Assembly (NCBI GenBank): GCA_002633025.1
Contig: NMRB01000089.1
Location: 587,974-651,973, forward strand
Source of the DNA: Notospermus geniculatus
Lineage: Eukaryota; Nemertea; Pilidiophora; Heteronemertea; Lineidae
Reading direction: 5' to 3'
Length of the DNA stretch: 64,000 bases
The position numbers were made by a program, and so were the translations under genes. Position 1 is the stretch's first letter; the number at the start of each line of letters is the position of its first letter. The notes under the pieces were generated by a model. It was not told the origin of the DNA. It saw only the letters and a program-made list of their open reading frames with translations, and searched no databases. Shown piece by piece: positions 41,131 to 52,525 of the stretch.

Positions 41131-42417
41131 GGGGACCGTACGGTATCGGCCAACCATTTTTCAACTCGTCGGAACAAAATCCGACAGACATCGGCCCATA
41201 ATGGGTGGCGTTCACTAGAGCGCCGACAAGACTAGGAAGGGTTGCGGAAGCAAATTATGCCATTTCTGCATCCTTTCCATGTCAGACACGTTAAAAGTGT
41301 GCAATTCATCGTTTCCTGGGACATTCTCTGCAGACATTCCTACCTGGGAGTGTCCTAGGAATCAATCATGAAGGGCGCGAAATGCTGCTGATCGTAGCAG
41401 GACAAGCAAGGACACATCTAGGATCACCCCAGGAGTGGCAAAATCATGGACTAGGACAATCAGGATGACTTTCCGACAACAATATTTAGATATGCGGACA
41501 GTATGAGGAAATAATGCAAGCTTATAAATTCGGCGACGACTTTTTCTCATGTCTACTAGCCGTCATGGAATTAGGAAACGCGGCAATGGAAAGCCGGCCT
41601 TAAACTCCACGCCGCAACCTGTTGACTTCCGTGTCTTGACCGCAAAAATGTCTTGACGGCTTCGCGCACTCGCTTATTTTGATCCGCGTCGGTTCCGCAC
41701 ATTCCTGAAACAGTCCGCTTGGGTTCTGCTTGCCTTCGTGAAGCCGCCCGCACCACGGAGGCTTTCAGGAGCATTTGCGGAAGTGTTACAGAAAGGCGGG
41801 ATGTCCTGACGATGTCTGAACAACAATGCAGACAAGTTGCCGAAGGTGTCGGGAAGTTCATTTCTGCGTCCAAATTTTGGTCTCGATCAAAATTTCGATG
41901 CGGAAATCTCATCCTCTCCGCAGAAATGCCGCGAACTGTCCAGGAATGATAAAGACAGTGAACGGAACCTTTCAAGAATATCCGGAGAGGTTGCCGAATG
42001 AATGCGGATTCACTAAATTTGCATTCCGCGTCTTGTCTGCGCCCTAGTGGACACTAGGTTTTACTGGCCAGTGTCCCACGGGGGGCGCCCGTCGAAAACC
42101 ATCTTATTCAAGGGTATGTGAAAGATATGTGGGAAAATCCGTCCCCGGCCGCAACGTCACAAAAAACACCGATGTCAAGATATCCTCCGGCGGCTGCTGC
42201 ATTTGTGTGACTGAGGCATTAGAAGTGACAGTAGACTGGACATTATTCAGGCAGCACAGAATTATTTCTATGCGCTGTATGGCAAAGAGGAATTAAATGT
42301 GAACTAACTAAAATGTGACCCTCCACAGCAAAGCCAGTGGCATGTCGCTCTTATCTTGGCAGGTTGAGACCAAATGTTTGTCAGTTTTAATATTGTCTCC
42401 CTGTTATGAAATCTTGA

Positions 42418-42789
42418 TACCTGGCGGGCAGAACAGGGTCTCGCATATTGTAATAGACTGTATTTTTCAGTGGGGCTGTGATTTCAGGAAGGACTTTCTT
42501 GAACTCACCACGCTTCGGTCAATGTCCCTAAGTGCAAACGTTCTGTGCCTAACAGCCAATCAAGACACGCATGGATATCTGCAAAGCACGGCTGAGACAG
42601 TATGTGACTGTGGTGGTTGCCAGCATTGACAGACCTAATGTCAGATACTGCGTGAATAGAAGACCTTCAATTACTGGAGGCAGAAAGACTGTTGAGGCAT
42701 CGTTTCCTTTTGCATTGGACTCTCTTGAAAAGGGCTTGAAAAGAAAAAGGATGCATTTGAAAAAAACAGTTGTGTATATGGCGAGTTAG
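42418..42789 (+). pseudogene. RecQ-like helicase fragment, copy 2
   Basis: Contains the same QWGCDFRKDF...NVLCLTAN and IDRPNVRYCVNRRP blocks as copy 1, ending LKKTVVYMAS, the typical strand before RecQ motif IV. The DEAH is absent and a frame change lies between the two blocks. Non-functional as a helicase on this evidence. Confidence 0.5.
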
Positions 42790-43137
42790 CAAGTAGCAGG
42801 TTAACAATGTTCATTGACTGATACAAACACAAACAATTGGTAATTTTCACTCAGAATACACTTTTGTTTTCAGATAACTGCTCTGTCTGGTGCTGGCCAC
42901 CATGGTGTATACATTCGGTTTGCGAAGGGAGAAAAGAAAGTGACCACTGGCTTTCGAACCCACTGTCCTGTGCTCCAGCAGGCAAAGGGGGCGAAAATCG
43001 GTCTTTCACTGGTAAACTCCGTTGTGGGTTTATACATGCAAGCAACCGGTAAGTAATTTTTCCTCTCAAGGGTATTTCAGACAGTGCCACTATAGTCAGT
43101 AATTTTGACTAACCAACCATCCAGAATTGTGACAGCA

Positions 43138-43923
43138 ATGTTATTGTGTAGTCATATCCCAGTGAAAGAATTTCAGACGTGTACCAGGATGGAGACCCAG
43201 TCCAACCCAGGAAGTAGAAGAAGCAAGAACGCTGAGTCACTGGTATCTATTTTGATGGGTTATGTGAAACCAGAGAGCATTCCTTCTCTTAAACATGAGA
43301 GGGAGATGGAATCTGTTGCCAGGCAGACATATAATACTTTACAGATGAAACCCCATGTGAACTTAGCCATTTCTGAAAGTGGCTTGCTTGTTGATTTGGA
43401 TTTTCCCTTTCTTGGGGCAAGTCCACATTCCTTTGTGAGTTGTGACTGTTGTGGTAGTGGATTTCTTGAGATCAAATGTCCCTATTCCACTGCTTATCTA
43501 TCACCACAGGAAGGGAAGTTAGAGTATCTCAAGCAGGATCAAGAAGGAACATTATATTTGAATGTTAATCATTACTATTACACACAAATTCAAGGACAAA
43601 TGCCCTGGCAAAGAAATCTTTGTGTGACTCCTTCGTTTACACAGCTCATGGCTTCTTTCTGCAGGGGGTCCAGTTTGACAAAGAATACGGGGTCATTTTG
43701 CCCAAATTTGGTGAAGTTTTTCAAGGAGCACTTGGGAAAGGAAATCCTGTTCAAGCAGGTTAAGGCCAAGAGGGATGCAGAACCTCAAACGCAGGTTTCT
43801 CCTTCAGCATGTTCTGAGTCTCTAGCATTCCCACTAAAGGTTTCATCTCCTGCAGGAGTTCAAGAATTGTCATCTCCTGCAGCACCTCAAGATTCGTCAC
43901 AACCGACAACCTCCATTACATGA
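43138..43923 (+). CDS. YqaJ-like exonuclease domain protein (degenerate)
   Basis: An open frame of about 260 codons. Motifs run LLVDLDFPFLGASPHSFV, CDCCGSGFLEIKCPYS and YYTQIQGQM. This is the YqaJ/lambda-exonuclease order, in which GASPDG supplies a metal-binding Asp, ExK the second and third residues and QxQ the last. Here the Asp is His and the Gly is Ser, so catalysis is doubtful. YqaJ proteins are common next to transposon genes in invertebrates. It may be one exon (acceptor-like CATCCAG at 43118-43124); the start codon is uncertain. The tail is Ser/Pro-rich. Confidence 0.6.
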   Translation: MLLCSHIPVKEFQTCTRMETQSNPGSRRSKNAESLVSILMGYVKPESIPSLKHEREMESVARQTYNTLQMKPHVNLAISESGLLVDLDFPFLGASPHSFVSCDCCGSGFLEIKCPYSTAYLSPQEGKLEYLKQDQEGTLYLNVNHYYYTQIQGQMPWQRNLCVTPSFTQLMASFCRGSSLTKNTGSFCPNLVKFFKEHLGKEILFKQVKAKRDAEPQTQVSPSACSESLAFPLKVSSPAGVQELSSPAAPQDSSQPTTSIT

Positions 43924-44028
43924 ATGCAATTCAAAGTCTGGCTGGCCAAAGCGTGGAAAGGGGAAAGCGAAGACAAAGGGGAAAGCTCCAGTAAAGTTGT
44001 TCAAACAATCTGCATATGTTTGTAAAAT

Positions 44029-44372
44029 TTGTGGTCAAGAATGTGTCATTGTGCCAACTGTCTGCCGAAGCAATGGCCAGGTGTTTCAAATGCCAAGACA
44101 AGACTTCGAAATAACATCATTACCTGGCATGGTGACAACAATCTTAGCTGGAGTACTGATGTGGCAGAGTCGACAAGGTTGCGGCATAGAATCTCCAGCG
44201 TCATATGTCATGTTTGTGGGGTCCCCGAGCATAGCAAAGCCACGCTTAGACGCGAACTGGGGGGCAGATTCTTTGATTACATTCGAGGAAACGTGACCAT
44301 GATCAAAGAAAGTATCCTTGGTGGTGTGAGGGATGCTGCTGGATTAGGAAATCCTGCTGCCAAGTTTTACAA
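44029..44372 (+). CDS. Conserved Cys/His tail domain, copy 2
   Basis: A frame shared with 47257-47781: CANCLPKQWPGV, LSWSTDVAESTRLRHRISSVICHVCGVPEHSK, GGRFFDYIRGNVTMIKESILGG and GLGNPAAKFY. The shared reading frame with mostly conservative changes argues for past coding constraint. It is cut by the n at 44405. Function unknown; it follows the YqaJ part in every copy. Confidence 0.45.
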
Positions 44373-44988
44373 AAACGACTCGGGAAATATCAACTTTGTT
44401 CTCANCATTCTAAAGCTGAAAATGAAAAAAGTGAACTTAACCTAAGTTTTTTTTAATTTTTATTCCGTCCTCCGTACCTGGGCTCAGAAACTTTGTGCCC
44501 GTAAACCAAAGAATATAATAACCGTGGCCTTACCAACAGGTTGTGCTTTATTTTGATGATCTCCACATTGAAGCTACAGCGACGAAGCGGCCGTATTGTT
44601 GTGGAACGGACACTAGCGCCGCACGACTGGAGCGGCAAATGCCGGAACCAACATAGGCCCAATGCACATGCTCCGTTCTCTCCAAGTGCATGAAACGCCG
44701 TACATCAGACTGCTTCTAAATTGGTCACACGGGGAATCCCCTTGGGGAATCCCATAGGCTTGCACTGTTAGTTTTAACAACAAAATTCATCGAAATTCAT
44801 ACTTCATCGTTTTTGGATGAAGCCAGGAAACGAATGGGACCTGTCATATGCACATATCTACAAACCCTGAAAGTTTTGTGGTGATGCATGGCTTAAGTTT
44901 TGAGTTATTGCCCTGAAACCACCAGATTGGATGGAGAGAGATCCAGAGAGAGATTCAGAGATCCAGAGAATTCCAGTAAAACCAAGGA

Positions 44989-45019
44989 AGACCGCCACAC
45001 CATTGGTGTGTGGCGGTCT
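44989..45019. repeat. Perfect hairpin
   Basis: AGACCGCCACACC and its complement are separated by a few bases. It may be a remnant of a palindromic element. It lies at the left edge of transposase-like relic copy C. Confidence 0.6.
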
Positions 45020-46450
45020 TAATTACCTCGAGAGTTTTTTCAGAATTTTCAAGTGATTGCAACCAGAACAAAATTAACGTTGGTACAATGGCAGTTTCCA
45101 GGTATATACAAATCACACGCCTCTTTCCAAAAAAAGACTACCCAACTATTCTGACCATGACTTTCCTGAAGTGAACAGCAAACTTAATCCTTCGGGATAT
45201 TTATTCCTACAATATAAGGAGGATAGCCCAAAGACGGTATTTGGCCCAGAGGGAAGAAGGTCCCATTACCATACTCCAACAAACTGGAGATTTGTTTGTT
45301 TGTTTGTTTGTTTGCGTAGGTGCGTGCTGTCCGATATCATCCGTCTACAGCGGCCAATCACGCAAATGATCTTTATGCGGTTCTCTCTGAAAGGCCCAAG
45401 CCTGTTGTAGGCATTTTTTCTGATGGTGGACCTGACTGGTCTCTGAAAAGTCTCCACAATATGTTCATTTAAGGTAGGTTGTGGAAGGACTTGAAATTGG
45501 CTTATCTAGCGATCACGCATCATGCCCCCGGCAACAGCAAACAAAACCCAATTGAACATGCATGGTCACCACTATCCAAATATCTTGTTGGAGTAACTAC
45601 TGATAGGAGACCCTATGGTGAAGATGAGGAGCGGAATTTTGATGCCGCTGTTGAGTAGCAATTGAAGAACTAGAAGGATAAAGACGTATGATGGTTTCAA
45701 GATTTCCCCAAGAAGTGAACTCGCCAATGCTGTCCCTTCCCCATACGATGATTTTGATGCAGTGAACGAATTTTGGAAGAAATCCCAACAAGTCTACAGT
45801 CAACAAATCCTATCCTAATCTACTGAGATTTTTCCTGACTCATTGTGTCCGTAGCTGCCATGGACTTGAGTACGTGAAATGCAGGGTGGACTCGTGTGGA
45901 CATTGTACACAACATCCCATTAACGCCAAATCCTTCATGGAAGAGGAAGAACTACTCAGCTCACAAAGAAACTGGGGAATTATCTTGAAGCTATTGTACC
46001 TCCGAAATGGTGTATACTATAGTAGCTCCTGGCCACCATCTGAGCTGTGAGCCCCGCAGTATAAACAATCAGCGCCGACAGTGTGTGTCGGAGGGATGAC
46101 CTTTGGGGCATGGGGCGTACACCTGAATAGATGTTAAGTCAGCCCTCTCCTCCGCCAGGGGTCGTTATGATCCAAGATGGCATGTAAATCCTTCTTCAAG
46201 AATTTAAAGATGTTCCATCAACATTTGGAAAGTTGGCAGATTTGATGAGCAACAGATACCAGTTTGGTTTTACTTCAGGATATCGCTGATGAGCTGCTGC
46301 GCTGCGGAGAGCTCACTCTCTTGATTTCGGTGTGCCTCATCTTGCCAAGGAACAAGCATCACCCTATAGTCCAGGCCAAGGGCCCCCCAGCTCAACAAGT
46401 AGCTCAGGAAATTGAAGCAAATTGAAACACATTTGGATTGAACACCTGCA
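45020..46450 (+). pseudogene. DDE-transposase-like gene relic, copy C
   Basis: Starts abruptly within the copy-B homology (EFFSEFSSDCN region), keeps SKLNPSGYLF, a (TTTG)n run, SDGGPDWSLKSL and NPIEHAWS pieces, then continues to LLQEFKDVPSTF and a stop-rich tail. It lacks the CDDK segment through a small deletion. Multiple frameshifts. Confidence 0.5.
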
Positions 46451-46796
46451 CTAAGTTTTATTTCATTACAATAATTTATTTTCCTGACAAACAAGTAGTG
46501 AATAATAAAATCGCTTGATTTTTCAGCAAGTCAATAGATAGGAAGGCAAAGGAGAGGAAGGACAACTCATCGCACGTCTTTCCAGCCAAGGAAGAACTAT
46601 TTTCTGATGCTCTTCACCTGAATCGTAAAGGACACGACGTCATGGCCAAATTGACACAAAAACAACTTGGTATTCAACGCCACTTGCACTCCGGTTTGCA
46701 GTTACTCCTAGGCCTAAAGAGTCAATATGTAATGCAATTAGCAAAAGTCTATTCCCAAATTGGAGTAAATAATTTGGAAGTATTGGCATAAATTCA

Positions 46797-47781
46797 TTTC
46801 AAGGACAAATGGCCCTGGCAAAGAAATATTCATGGCTTCTTTCTGCAGAGAGTCCAGTTTGACAAAGAATACTGGGTCACGTTCGCCTAAATTTGGTGAA
46901 GTTTTTCAAGGAGCACTTGGGAAAGGAAATCCTGTAAAAGCAAATTAAGGCCAAGAGGGATGCAGAACCCCAAACGCAGGATTCTCCTTCAGCCTGTTCT
47001 GAGTCTCCAGCATTCCCACTAAAGGTTTCATCTCCTGCAGCAGTTCAAGAATCGTCTCGTCATCTCCTGCAGGAGTTCAAGAATTGTCCTCTCCTGCAGC
47101 ACCTCAAGATTCGTCACAACCTCCATTACATGAATGCAGTTCAAAGTCTGGCAGGCCAAAGCGTGGCAAGGGGAAAGGGAAGGCGAAGGGAAACGCTCCA
47201 GCAAAGTTATTCAAACAGCCTGCATTGTTTGTAAAATTTGTGGTCAAGAATGGTGAATGTGTCATTGTGCCAACTGCTTGCCGAAGCAATGGCCAGGTGT
47301 TTCAAATGCCAAGACAAGACTTCGAAATGACATCATTACCTGGCTTGGTGACAACAATCTTAGCTGGGGTACTGATGTGGCAGAGTCGACAAGGTTGCGG
47401 CATAGAATCTCCAGCGTCATCTGTCATGTTTGTGGGGTCCCCGAGCCTAGCAAAGCCATGCTTGGACGCAAACCGGGAGGCAGATTCTTTGATTACATTC
47501 GAGGAAACGTGACCATGATCAAAGAAAGTATCCTTGGTGGTGTGAGGAATGCTGCTGGATTAGGAAATCCTGCTGCCAAGTTTTACACAAACGACTCGGA
47601 AAATATCAACTTTGTTCTCAAATCCTGGATGCAGTTCAAGGAAAGAAAATCACCTCTGCATTTGTCCGAGAGGCTGCAAAGCTTGTTGCCACACATAAGG
47701 AAGATGAAAAAGGCATATGCCAATGTTCCTGGGAAATATTTCGTTCGGCCTGAGTTCAAGAAGGAGTTGCTTTGTGAATGA
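46797..47781 (+). pseudogene. YqaJ-unit copy 3, with intact tail frame
   Basis: Begins inside the YqaJ homology (GACAAATGGCCCTGGCAAAG) and continues through the Ser/Pro/Lys-rich linker to the Cys/His tail. The tail is open over 47257-47781 (174 codons) and, unlike copies 1 and 2, extends to KKELLCE and a TGA at 47779. The last 90 bp are followed by sequence seen also near 1040-1110. Confidence 0.6.
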
Positions 47782-47869
47782 AATGGTCCATGGACCATGT
47801 GCTCACCTGGGTGAACGTACCAGAAAAACAAATGACAAATGTTAAATCAAAATGTTCCAGGGTCATGTG

Positions 47870-48282
47870 CCAATAGCACCTGCGGTTACGAAACGTGCCA
47901 CTTAATAGCAAAATTTTGAACTTTGACCTCTGCGACCTTGAAAAGTAGGTCAAATCAAAACCCCGTTATATATGTAATGTACCCTCATTAGATTCACCTA
48001 TGATAAAAATTTGGAGGTGATCCAGTCATTAGTTCAGGAGTTATTGCACTTTTTGTGTTTTTGGTTTCCGCCACCTGGTGGCCAAGCTAAGAGTCGAATC
48101 AGACCGAAATTTGGTGTCATAGGTCATTTGACCTAAGGGTATATATGTACCAAGTTTCAGATCAATAGCTCCAGCGGTTACGAAACGTGCCCTGCTAACG
48201 GACGACGACGGACGACGACGACGGACGACGGACGACGGACGCAGACCCTCGACATAAGCTCACTCCAGGTGAGCTAAAAATT
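47870..48282 (+). repeat. Dispersed repeat with GAC-rich end
   Basis: Same family as 2540-2970 and 5030-5256: GACCTTGAAAAGTAGGTCAAATCAAAA, CCACCTGG(T/A)GGC, a GACGACGGAC microsatellite, then AGCTCACTCCAGGTGAGCTAAAAA. The first block recurs at 58770-58800. Probably a non-coding transposon of several hundred bp. Confidence 0.6.
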
Positions 48283-48917
48283 CTTCACAAAGACGTCATC
48301 CCAGCACTTGCTGTTTTTCAAAAGAATCAACAAATTTACACTTCACCAGCTTCATGCTGGCAATCCTCTGAGTGCTGCACGAAGTGATATGTGTCTTAGC
48401 GAAGGAGGTTACGAACAGGTTGCATACCAAAATGCAGGCATCAGGGTGAGCAATTTTGCCCCGAAGATTTGGGTTTATGCCGTTCGAATCATTCGACAGG
48501 CAGAAAAGGCCTGACTCAAGACCCTGTCTAACGCAAGGCACACTCAAATCCTCTGTCCTCCGTGACATTACACTTGGAGACATGTTGGAAACAGTAACGT
48601 GGGTTACTTCACAAACATGTTCTCATGTACTTGCAGTGTTTACAATCAATGTCCATAAGATTTGTGGCCCCACAGTTGCCTGCAGCAGCATCAACGATTC
48701 CTTGAATGATTTTCTGAGGTGGCAGAGGAACTCTCACCAGGCAACGAATGAGGAGGGCAGAGAACTCGACATTTGGGCAAAAAGGTAGAAGACCAAGAAG
48801 GCCGAGAAAAGCACCAGACAGCACTTTACCGGTAGCTCCAGTTGCTGCAGCAGTGGCTTGTACCTCAGCACATCGAATACACATCACCTTACATACTTTT
48901 CTTCATACACTTTTGCA

Positions 48918-49800
48918 GGTTGACAGAGTTGAAATTGATGATAATGATGAGCTCCCTATTGCCAGAAACTACCCGGCTGGCCCAGTGAATGACAATAGAC
49001 CCAGGCCTGCTGGGCCTGATGGTATAGATTATGCAGTGAGGACAGGCTGGAATCGTCTTGGTGTTGATGACAGGGGTTATGTCAGTGATTTCAGTGACAA
49101 TGTAAACTTTACTGCCATCCCTGGGCTCAAGGCTGATATGACAGGTCAGGCCCTGTCGACTTTTTTCTAAAAAAATTTCAGCGTGGCATTTTCAGAATGA
49201 AATGGTCCATGGACCATGTGCTCACCGGGTTGGACATAATAGTCTAATCACAGAGGGAGGTACATATCAGTGTTATGAGCAATCTCGGTCAAGTCACTCC
49301 CAGGTAGGACTTTGAATGATTTTTGGGTTACGCCACCTGGCGGCCATATTGGATGTCCGATCGGGCCGAAACTTCACATGGTCATAAAGGTCATCTGCAG
49401 GGGCCCNACGTACAGGTTGCGTACCAAAATGCAGGCATCAGGGTGAGCAATTTTGCCCTGAAGGAGATCTGGGCTCATGCCGCTCAAATCATTCGACAGG
49501 CAGAAAATACCTGTACTCAAGAAGTTTGGCTAACAAGCACCCCAAATTTTACGAAAGTCATGCCGAGAAACAGATTTCAGATTCTGAGAGCTTCTCCATT
49601 TCAATGATTGCAGGCAGAGAAGGGCCATGTAAATTACGACCCCCTGTTCAAGATAAGGACACTGCCTGATTTGGTAGAAAACTACCTTGATCTTTGGGAA
49701 CCCAATGAACACTTGTCGGTGGGGCATAGAACTCTGGTCGTTGTGTGATGCAGTGACAGGCATGAACTTGAAGTGGAATGTCTATGTTGGTAAGCGACAG
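48918..49800 (+). pseudogene. piggyBac-type transposase fragment
   Basis: Two groups of frames. 48918-49170 has RVEIDDNDELPIA and YVSDFSDNVNFTAIPGL. 49607-49800 has NYDPLFKIRTLPDLVENYLDLWEPNEHLSV and then, in another frame, GIELWSLCDAVTGMNLKWNVYVGKRQGD. The latter matches the piggyBac core (YxPLFKIRP...LSxDE...KxWxLCDSxTGY..xxxVYTGK). The catalytic Asp region is damaged. An unrelated repeat (49190-49510) and a gap split the gene. Confidence 0.6.
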
Positions 49801-50082
49801 GGTGACCAGAGTGTTTCCCCCATCAAAATTTCACAACGAAACACGAAATTCTTCAACGCCAAACTGCAAACATCTCACAATATACATGATATAATAGATA
49901 TGGTATGCTACACCCCCGAAAAGCACCCAACTATCTGTTCACTGCAAGTTTAAAAAAGCCCAAAACCACACCATCCTTACTAAGCCCCGGTAAAAAGGAC
50001 ATCGTTATTCAACCGACAACCGATTTCACTGCAACAAACCTGGACTACGCCTTTTCGCCCCCACATATCAAAGAAGAGTTTA

Positions 50083-50370
50083 ATGGATGAGGTAAAATTT
50101 CTGGTAAACGAGTTCTGTAAAAGTTACGGAGACACCATCAAGGATCATTTGAGAAGAAATGACTACAACGTAGAGGAGGAGGATGATTTACTGGAGCTCC
50201 TCAGTGAAGATAATTTGTTTCTTGGTGCACTGGAAAGTTTAACCTCTGACTATGAAGTACTTCACTGGCCAATTCAATGGTTAAACCTGTCGAATACATC
50301 CTCGGACAAAATGAAGCTGGAAGGGCGGACACGTTTCAATATGTGCAATTGTTGGAAAACTTGAAATCTC
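50083..50370 (+). CDS. Hypothetical acidic ORF
   Basis: 93 codons from ATG, acidic (EEEDDLLELLSEDN), no recognised domain. Its end coincides with the 29-bp direct repeat around a short insertion; without the insertion the frame would continue with KSLLERDDVWTNF (50461 onward). An exon of an unidentified gene is possible. Confidence 0.3.
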
Positions 50371-50471
50371 TATATATATAAATGTTTTATTACCAAGAAA
50401 TAGTACAAATAAGATTTACCTAGCCAGGGCTGAAGCGGAGCGGTGCAATTGTTGGAAAACTTGAAATCTCT
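50343..50471 (-). mobile_element. 71-bp insertion flanked by 29-bp direct repeat
   Basis: GTGCAATTGTTGGAAAACTT (and nine more bases) occurs at 50343-50371 and 50443-50471. The 71 bp between them reads on the minus strand as GC-rich start, AATAAAACATTTATATATATA end, like a very short retroposed 3' tail. A 29-bp duplication is long but within the range of LINE-type insertions. Confidence 0.55.
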
Positions 50472-51072
50472 GTTGGAACGAGATGATGTTTGGACCAATT
50501 TCAACAGACCAGTAAGTGACGCTGGAAATGAACATGGGGTAGCAACTAAAATGAAAGAAGAAAGTTCACTTAAAAATGATAACAGACATTCATTCATTTT
50601 ATACCACCAGCCTTGTCGCAATTCCAACAGCAGCCTAATTTAACCAATGCTTCTTATTATCCCACTATTTTCAGGGGTCTCCAATGATCGTGAGCTGCCA
50701 CTGCGTCACCCACAGATTGGCCCTTGGGAAGTGCCGGAAGAACGTTCGTTGTTGGAATTGAGTTACTGAAAGCAGGCCTATATGTAAGTCACATCACATT
50801 AATCAACATTTGCATATGTCACTTAGTAGAACTAGCTCCTCCTTTTGTACCGTCCTATATATTTGCGTGTTGATGATAATAAAGTTAGTTGAGTTATACG
50901 AACCTTGGTGTTAACGCAATATCACTCTTATCGATATTATGGTGCCGTGACCGAAATCAACATTTTAGAGGAAATCGACGCAAAAATTCTAACACTCGTG
51001 GAATTAGAAGAGGATTATGAAAAGGAACTCTTTGAAGGGGACGATTACCTCAGCAAAGTCAAAGAAAGATAT

Positions 51073-51185
51073 GGGGTCGTATTTTAGAACGTTCCTTAAT
51101 GTTAAGGTCGACCTTAAGTCTATTGTAAAACCATCGAGAACAATAGATTTAGGTGGACCTTAATGTTAACTAAAATACGGCCCAT
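51073..51185. mobile_element. Short MITE
   Basis: GGGGTCGTATTTTAG and CTTAATGTTAAGGTCGACCTTAAG on the left pair with CCTTAATGTTAACTAAAATACGGCCC on the right, about 113 bp in all. Confidence 0.6.
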
Positions 51186-51196
51186 GGTGTTCTGAA

Positions 51197-51340
51197 ACAA
51201 AAGAACTACATGTATTGATCCTCCAGCAGGTACATCCAGTCTCAAGAAAGGCCACAAAAGAACTACATGTTTTGATCCTCCAGCAGGTACATCCAGTCTT
51301 GAGAAAGGCCACAAAAGAACTACATGTATTGATTCTCCAG
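51197..51340 (+). repeat. 57-bp minisatellite
   Basis: AAAAGAACTACATGT, TTGATCCTCCAGCAGGTACATCCAGTCT and GAGAAAGGCCAC recur at 57-bp spacing, two full units and most of a third. Confidence 0.8.
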
Positions 51341-51533
51341 CAAGTGATGTACGTACAGCGATACCACAATCTACATGAATTGTAGGAACCACCGACTAGC
51401 ACTGGTGTTCGTCCACTTGAAGAAGAGGCTTTCCCTCGTGAGTGAATTTGATCAACTCCTCCTGGATATTTACATCTAGGAAGGAGCCTCTGAACTGCAT
51501 GCCAGCTTTCCAGGAGAACAGTTTAATGAGCTG

Positions 51534-51854
51534 GTGTCATCAGCTGCATTGGCGTCCGTTGAGGAAGAGTACAACATATTCATCACTGAGAAGCCCAGGA
51601 AAGTCCAACAATCCTTGACAGAGGAGCACAGTGACCCTGAACATTTTATTTTGGTTGTAAGGTCCATTTCAGTGCAGTTCTTCTTTTCAGCTGAACTCTT
51701 TGAGATTGAGAGGATTGTCCGTGTTGTAAACAGTGAAGACGGCACAAAGCTTGTTGAAGTAAAGTGGAAGGGGTACGACACGACAAAGAATACATTGGAG
51801 CCAGTGGGAAATATTTCCAGCGAAGTTTTGGTAAACTTCTTTGAAGAAGAATGA
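51534..51854 (+). CDS. Chromodomain exon
   Basis: The C-terminal 50 residues read FEIERIVRVVNSEDGTKLVEVKWKGYD, then NTLEP and VLVNFFEE: the chromodomain pattern (aromatic/E-x-I at the start, VKWKGY, N-x-x-EP). The usual Trp before EP is Leu. Chromodomains read methylated histone H3 and are also found on Ty3/gypsy integrases; no integrase is seen nearby. 51540-51650 upstream in the same frame is not recognised. It is probably the last exon of a larger gene or retroelement. Confidence 0.6.
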   Translation: MSSAALASVEEEYNIFITEKPRKVQQSLTEEHSDPEHFILVVRSISVQFFFSAELFEIERIVRVVNSEDGTKLVEVKWKGYDTTKNTLEPVGNISSEVLVNFFEEE

Positions 51855-51957
51855 TTTTGACTTGTGAACCATCCGGTTTTGGACAATATCCATCACTTCG
51901 GATTATGGAGACCATGGGCCCTGACGAGCGACGGGCGGCAGGCCGGCCAGAAGAGAA

Positions 51958-52275
51958 ATGGTGCGCCTGATTGTTGATGACGTTCTGAGGATTTTCCCTA
52001 AACCAGGCATTCGTGACTTTGAGCCAACTGCAAGGAAAATTGTTAGAAAATATCCCAGCAGCTTTGCTGACGAAATCGACGGAACTTTGGTGGGTTCTGG
52101 CTGGACAACTCTCCAGCGACAGCTGAAGAACAGGTCAGACAACAAAAACCGTTGGATGACAGATTCTCAGTCCCCAAAGAGATCTCAAGTGTGTGACAGT
52201 GAAACTGGTTCTAAGTCTAAAAGACCTAGAATGGACAGCTATGGTTGTGTTTTTTCTAATAAAACACACATTTGA
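51958..52275 (+). CDS. Hypothetical conserved animal domain fragment
   Basis: 105 codons: an IVRKYPSSFADEIDGTLVGSGWTTLQRQLKNRSDNKNR block, then a basic, Ser-rich tail. The first block has the look of a domain found in uncharacterised multi-copy animal genes that also carry SAM or SGNH parts; I cannot name it. The following piece (52526-52849) begins PSLQVALFDDPYDQL and may be its next exon. Confidence 0.4.
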   Translation: MVRLIVDDVLRIFPKPGIRDFEPTARKIVRKYPSSFADEIDGTLVGSGWTTLQRQLKNRSDNKNRWMTDSQSPKRSQVCDSETGSKSKRPRMDSYGCVFSNKTHI

Positions 52276-52525
52276 CTAATTTTCTTAACAACTTGTTAAT
52301 TTTTATCATTCCAGTTCCTCTTATCACAGTTCAGTATATATCAATTTTTTTCTTTTCATCAAAAATATGCAAAAATCCATTTTTTGGCAGATTTTGCGAA
52401 ATGGCAAAAATGGCACTTGTCCGCCTTATTGCACTCGTATCCTCAATTGTCTGGTGGCATCCTGACTTCAATCAGCAGCTACTATGCCTTTGACTTAGAG
52501 TACCCAAGGTTTTATTCCCAGATGC

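Larger units (their letters stand above)
42416..44372 (+). repeat. RecQ/YqaJ duplicon, copy 2
   Basis: The better-preserved copy, separated from copy 1 by about 2.5 kb of unrelated DNA. Both have the same exon-like order: RecQ-like part, an AGHHGVY exon, YqaJ part and a Cys-rich tail. The tail is also present in the third copy at 46797-47781. Confidence 0.8.

Noticed and set aside
41571-41975. 134-residue minus-strand ORF
   Set aside because: No motif, GC-rich shadow frames on both strands, no supporting context.
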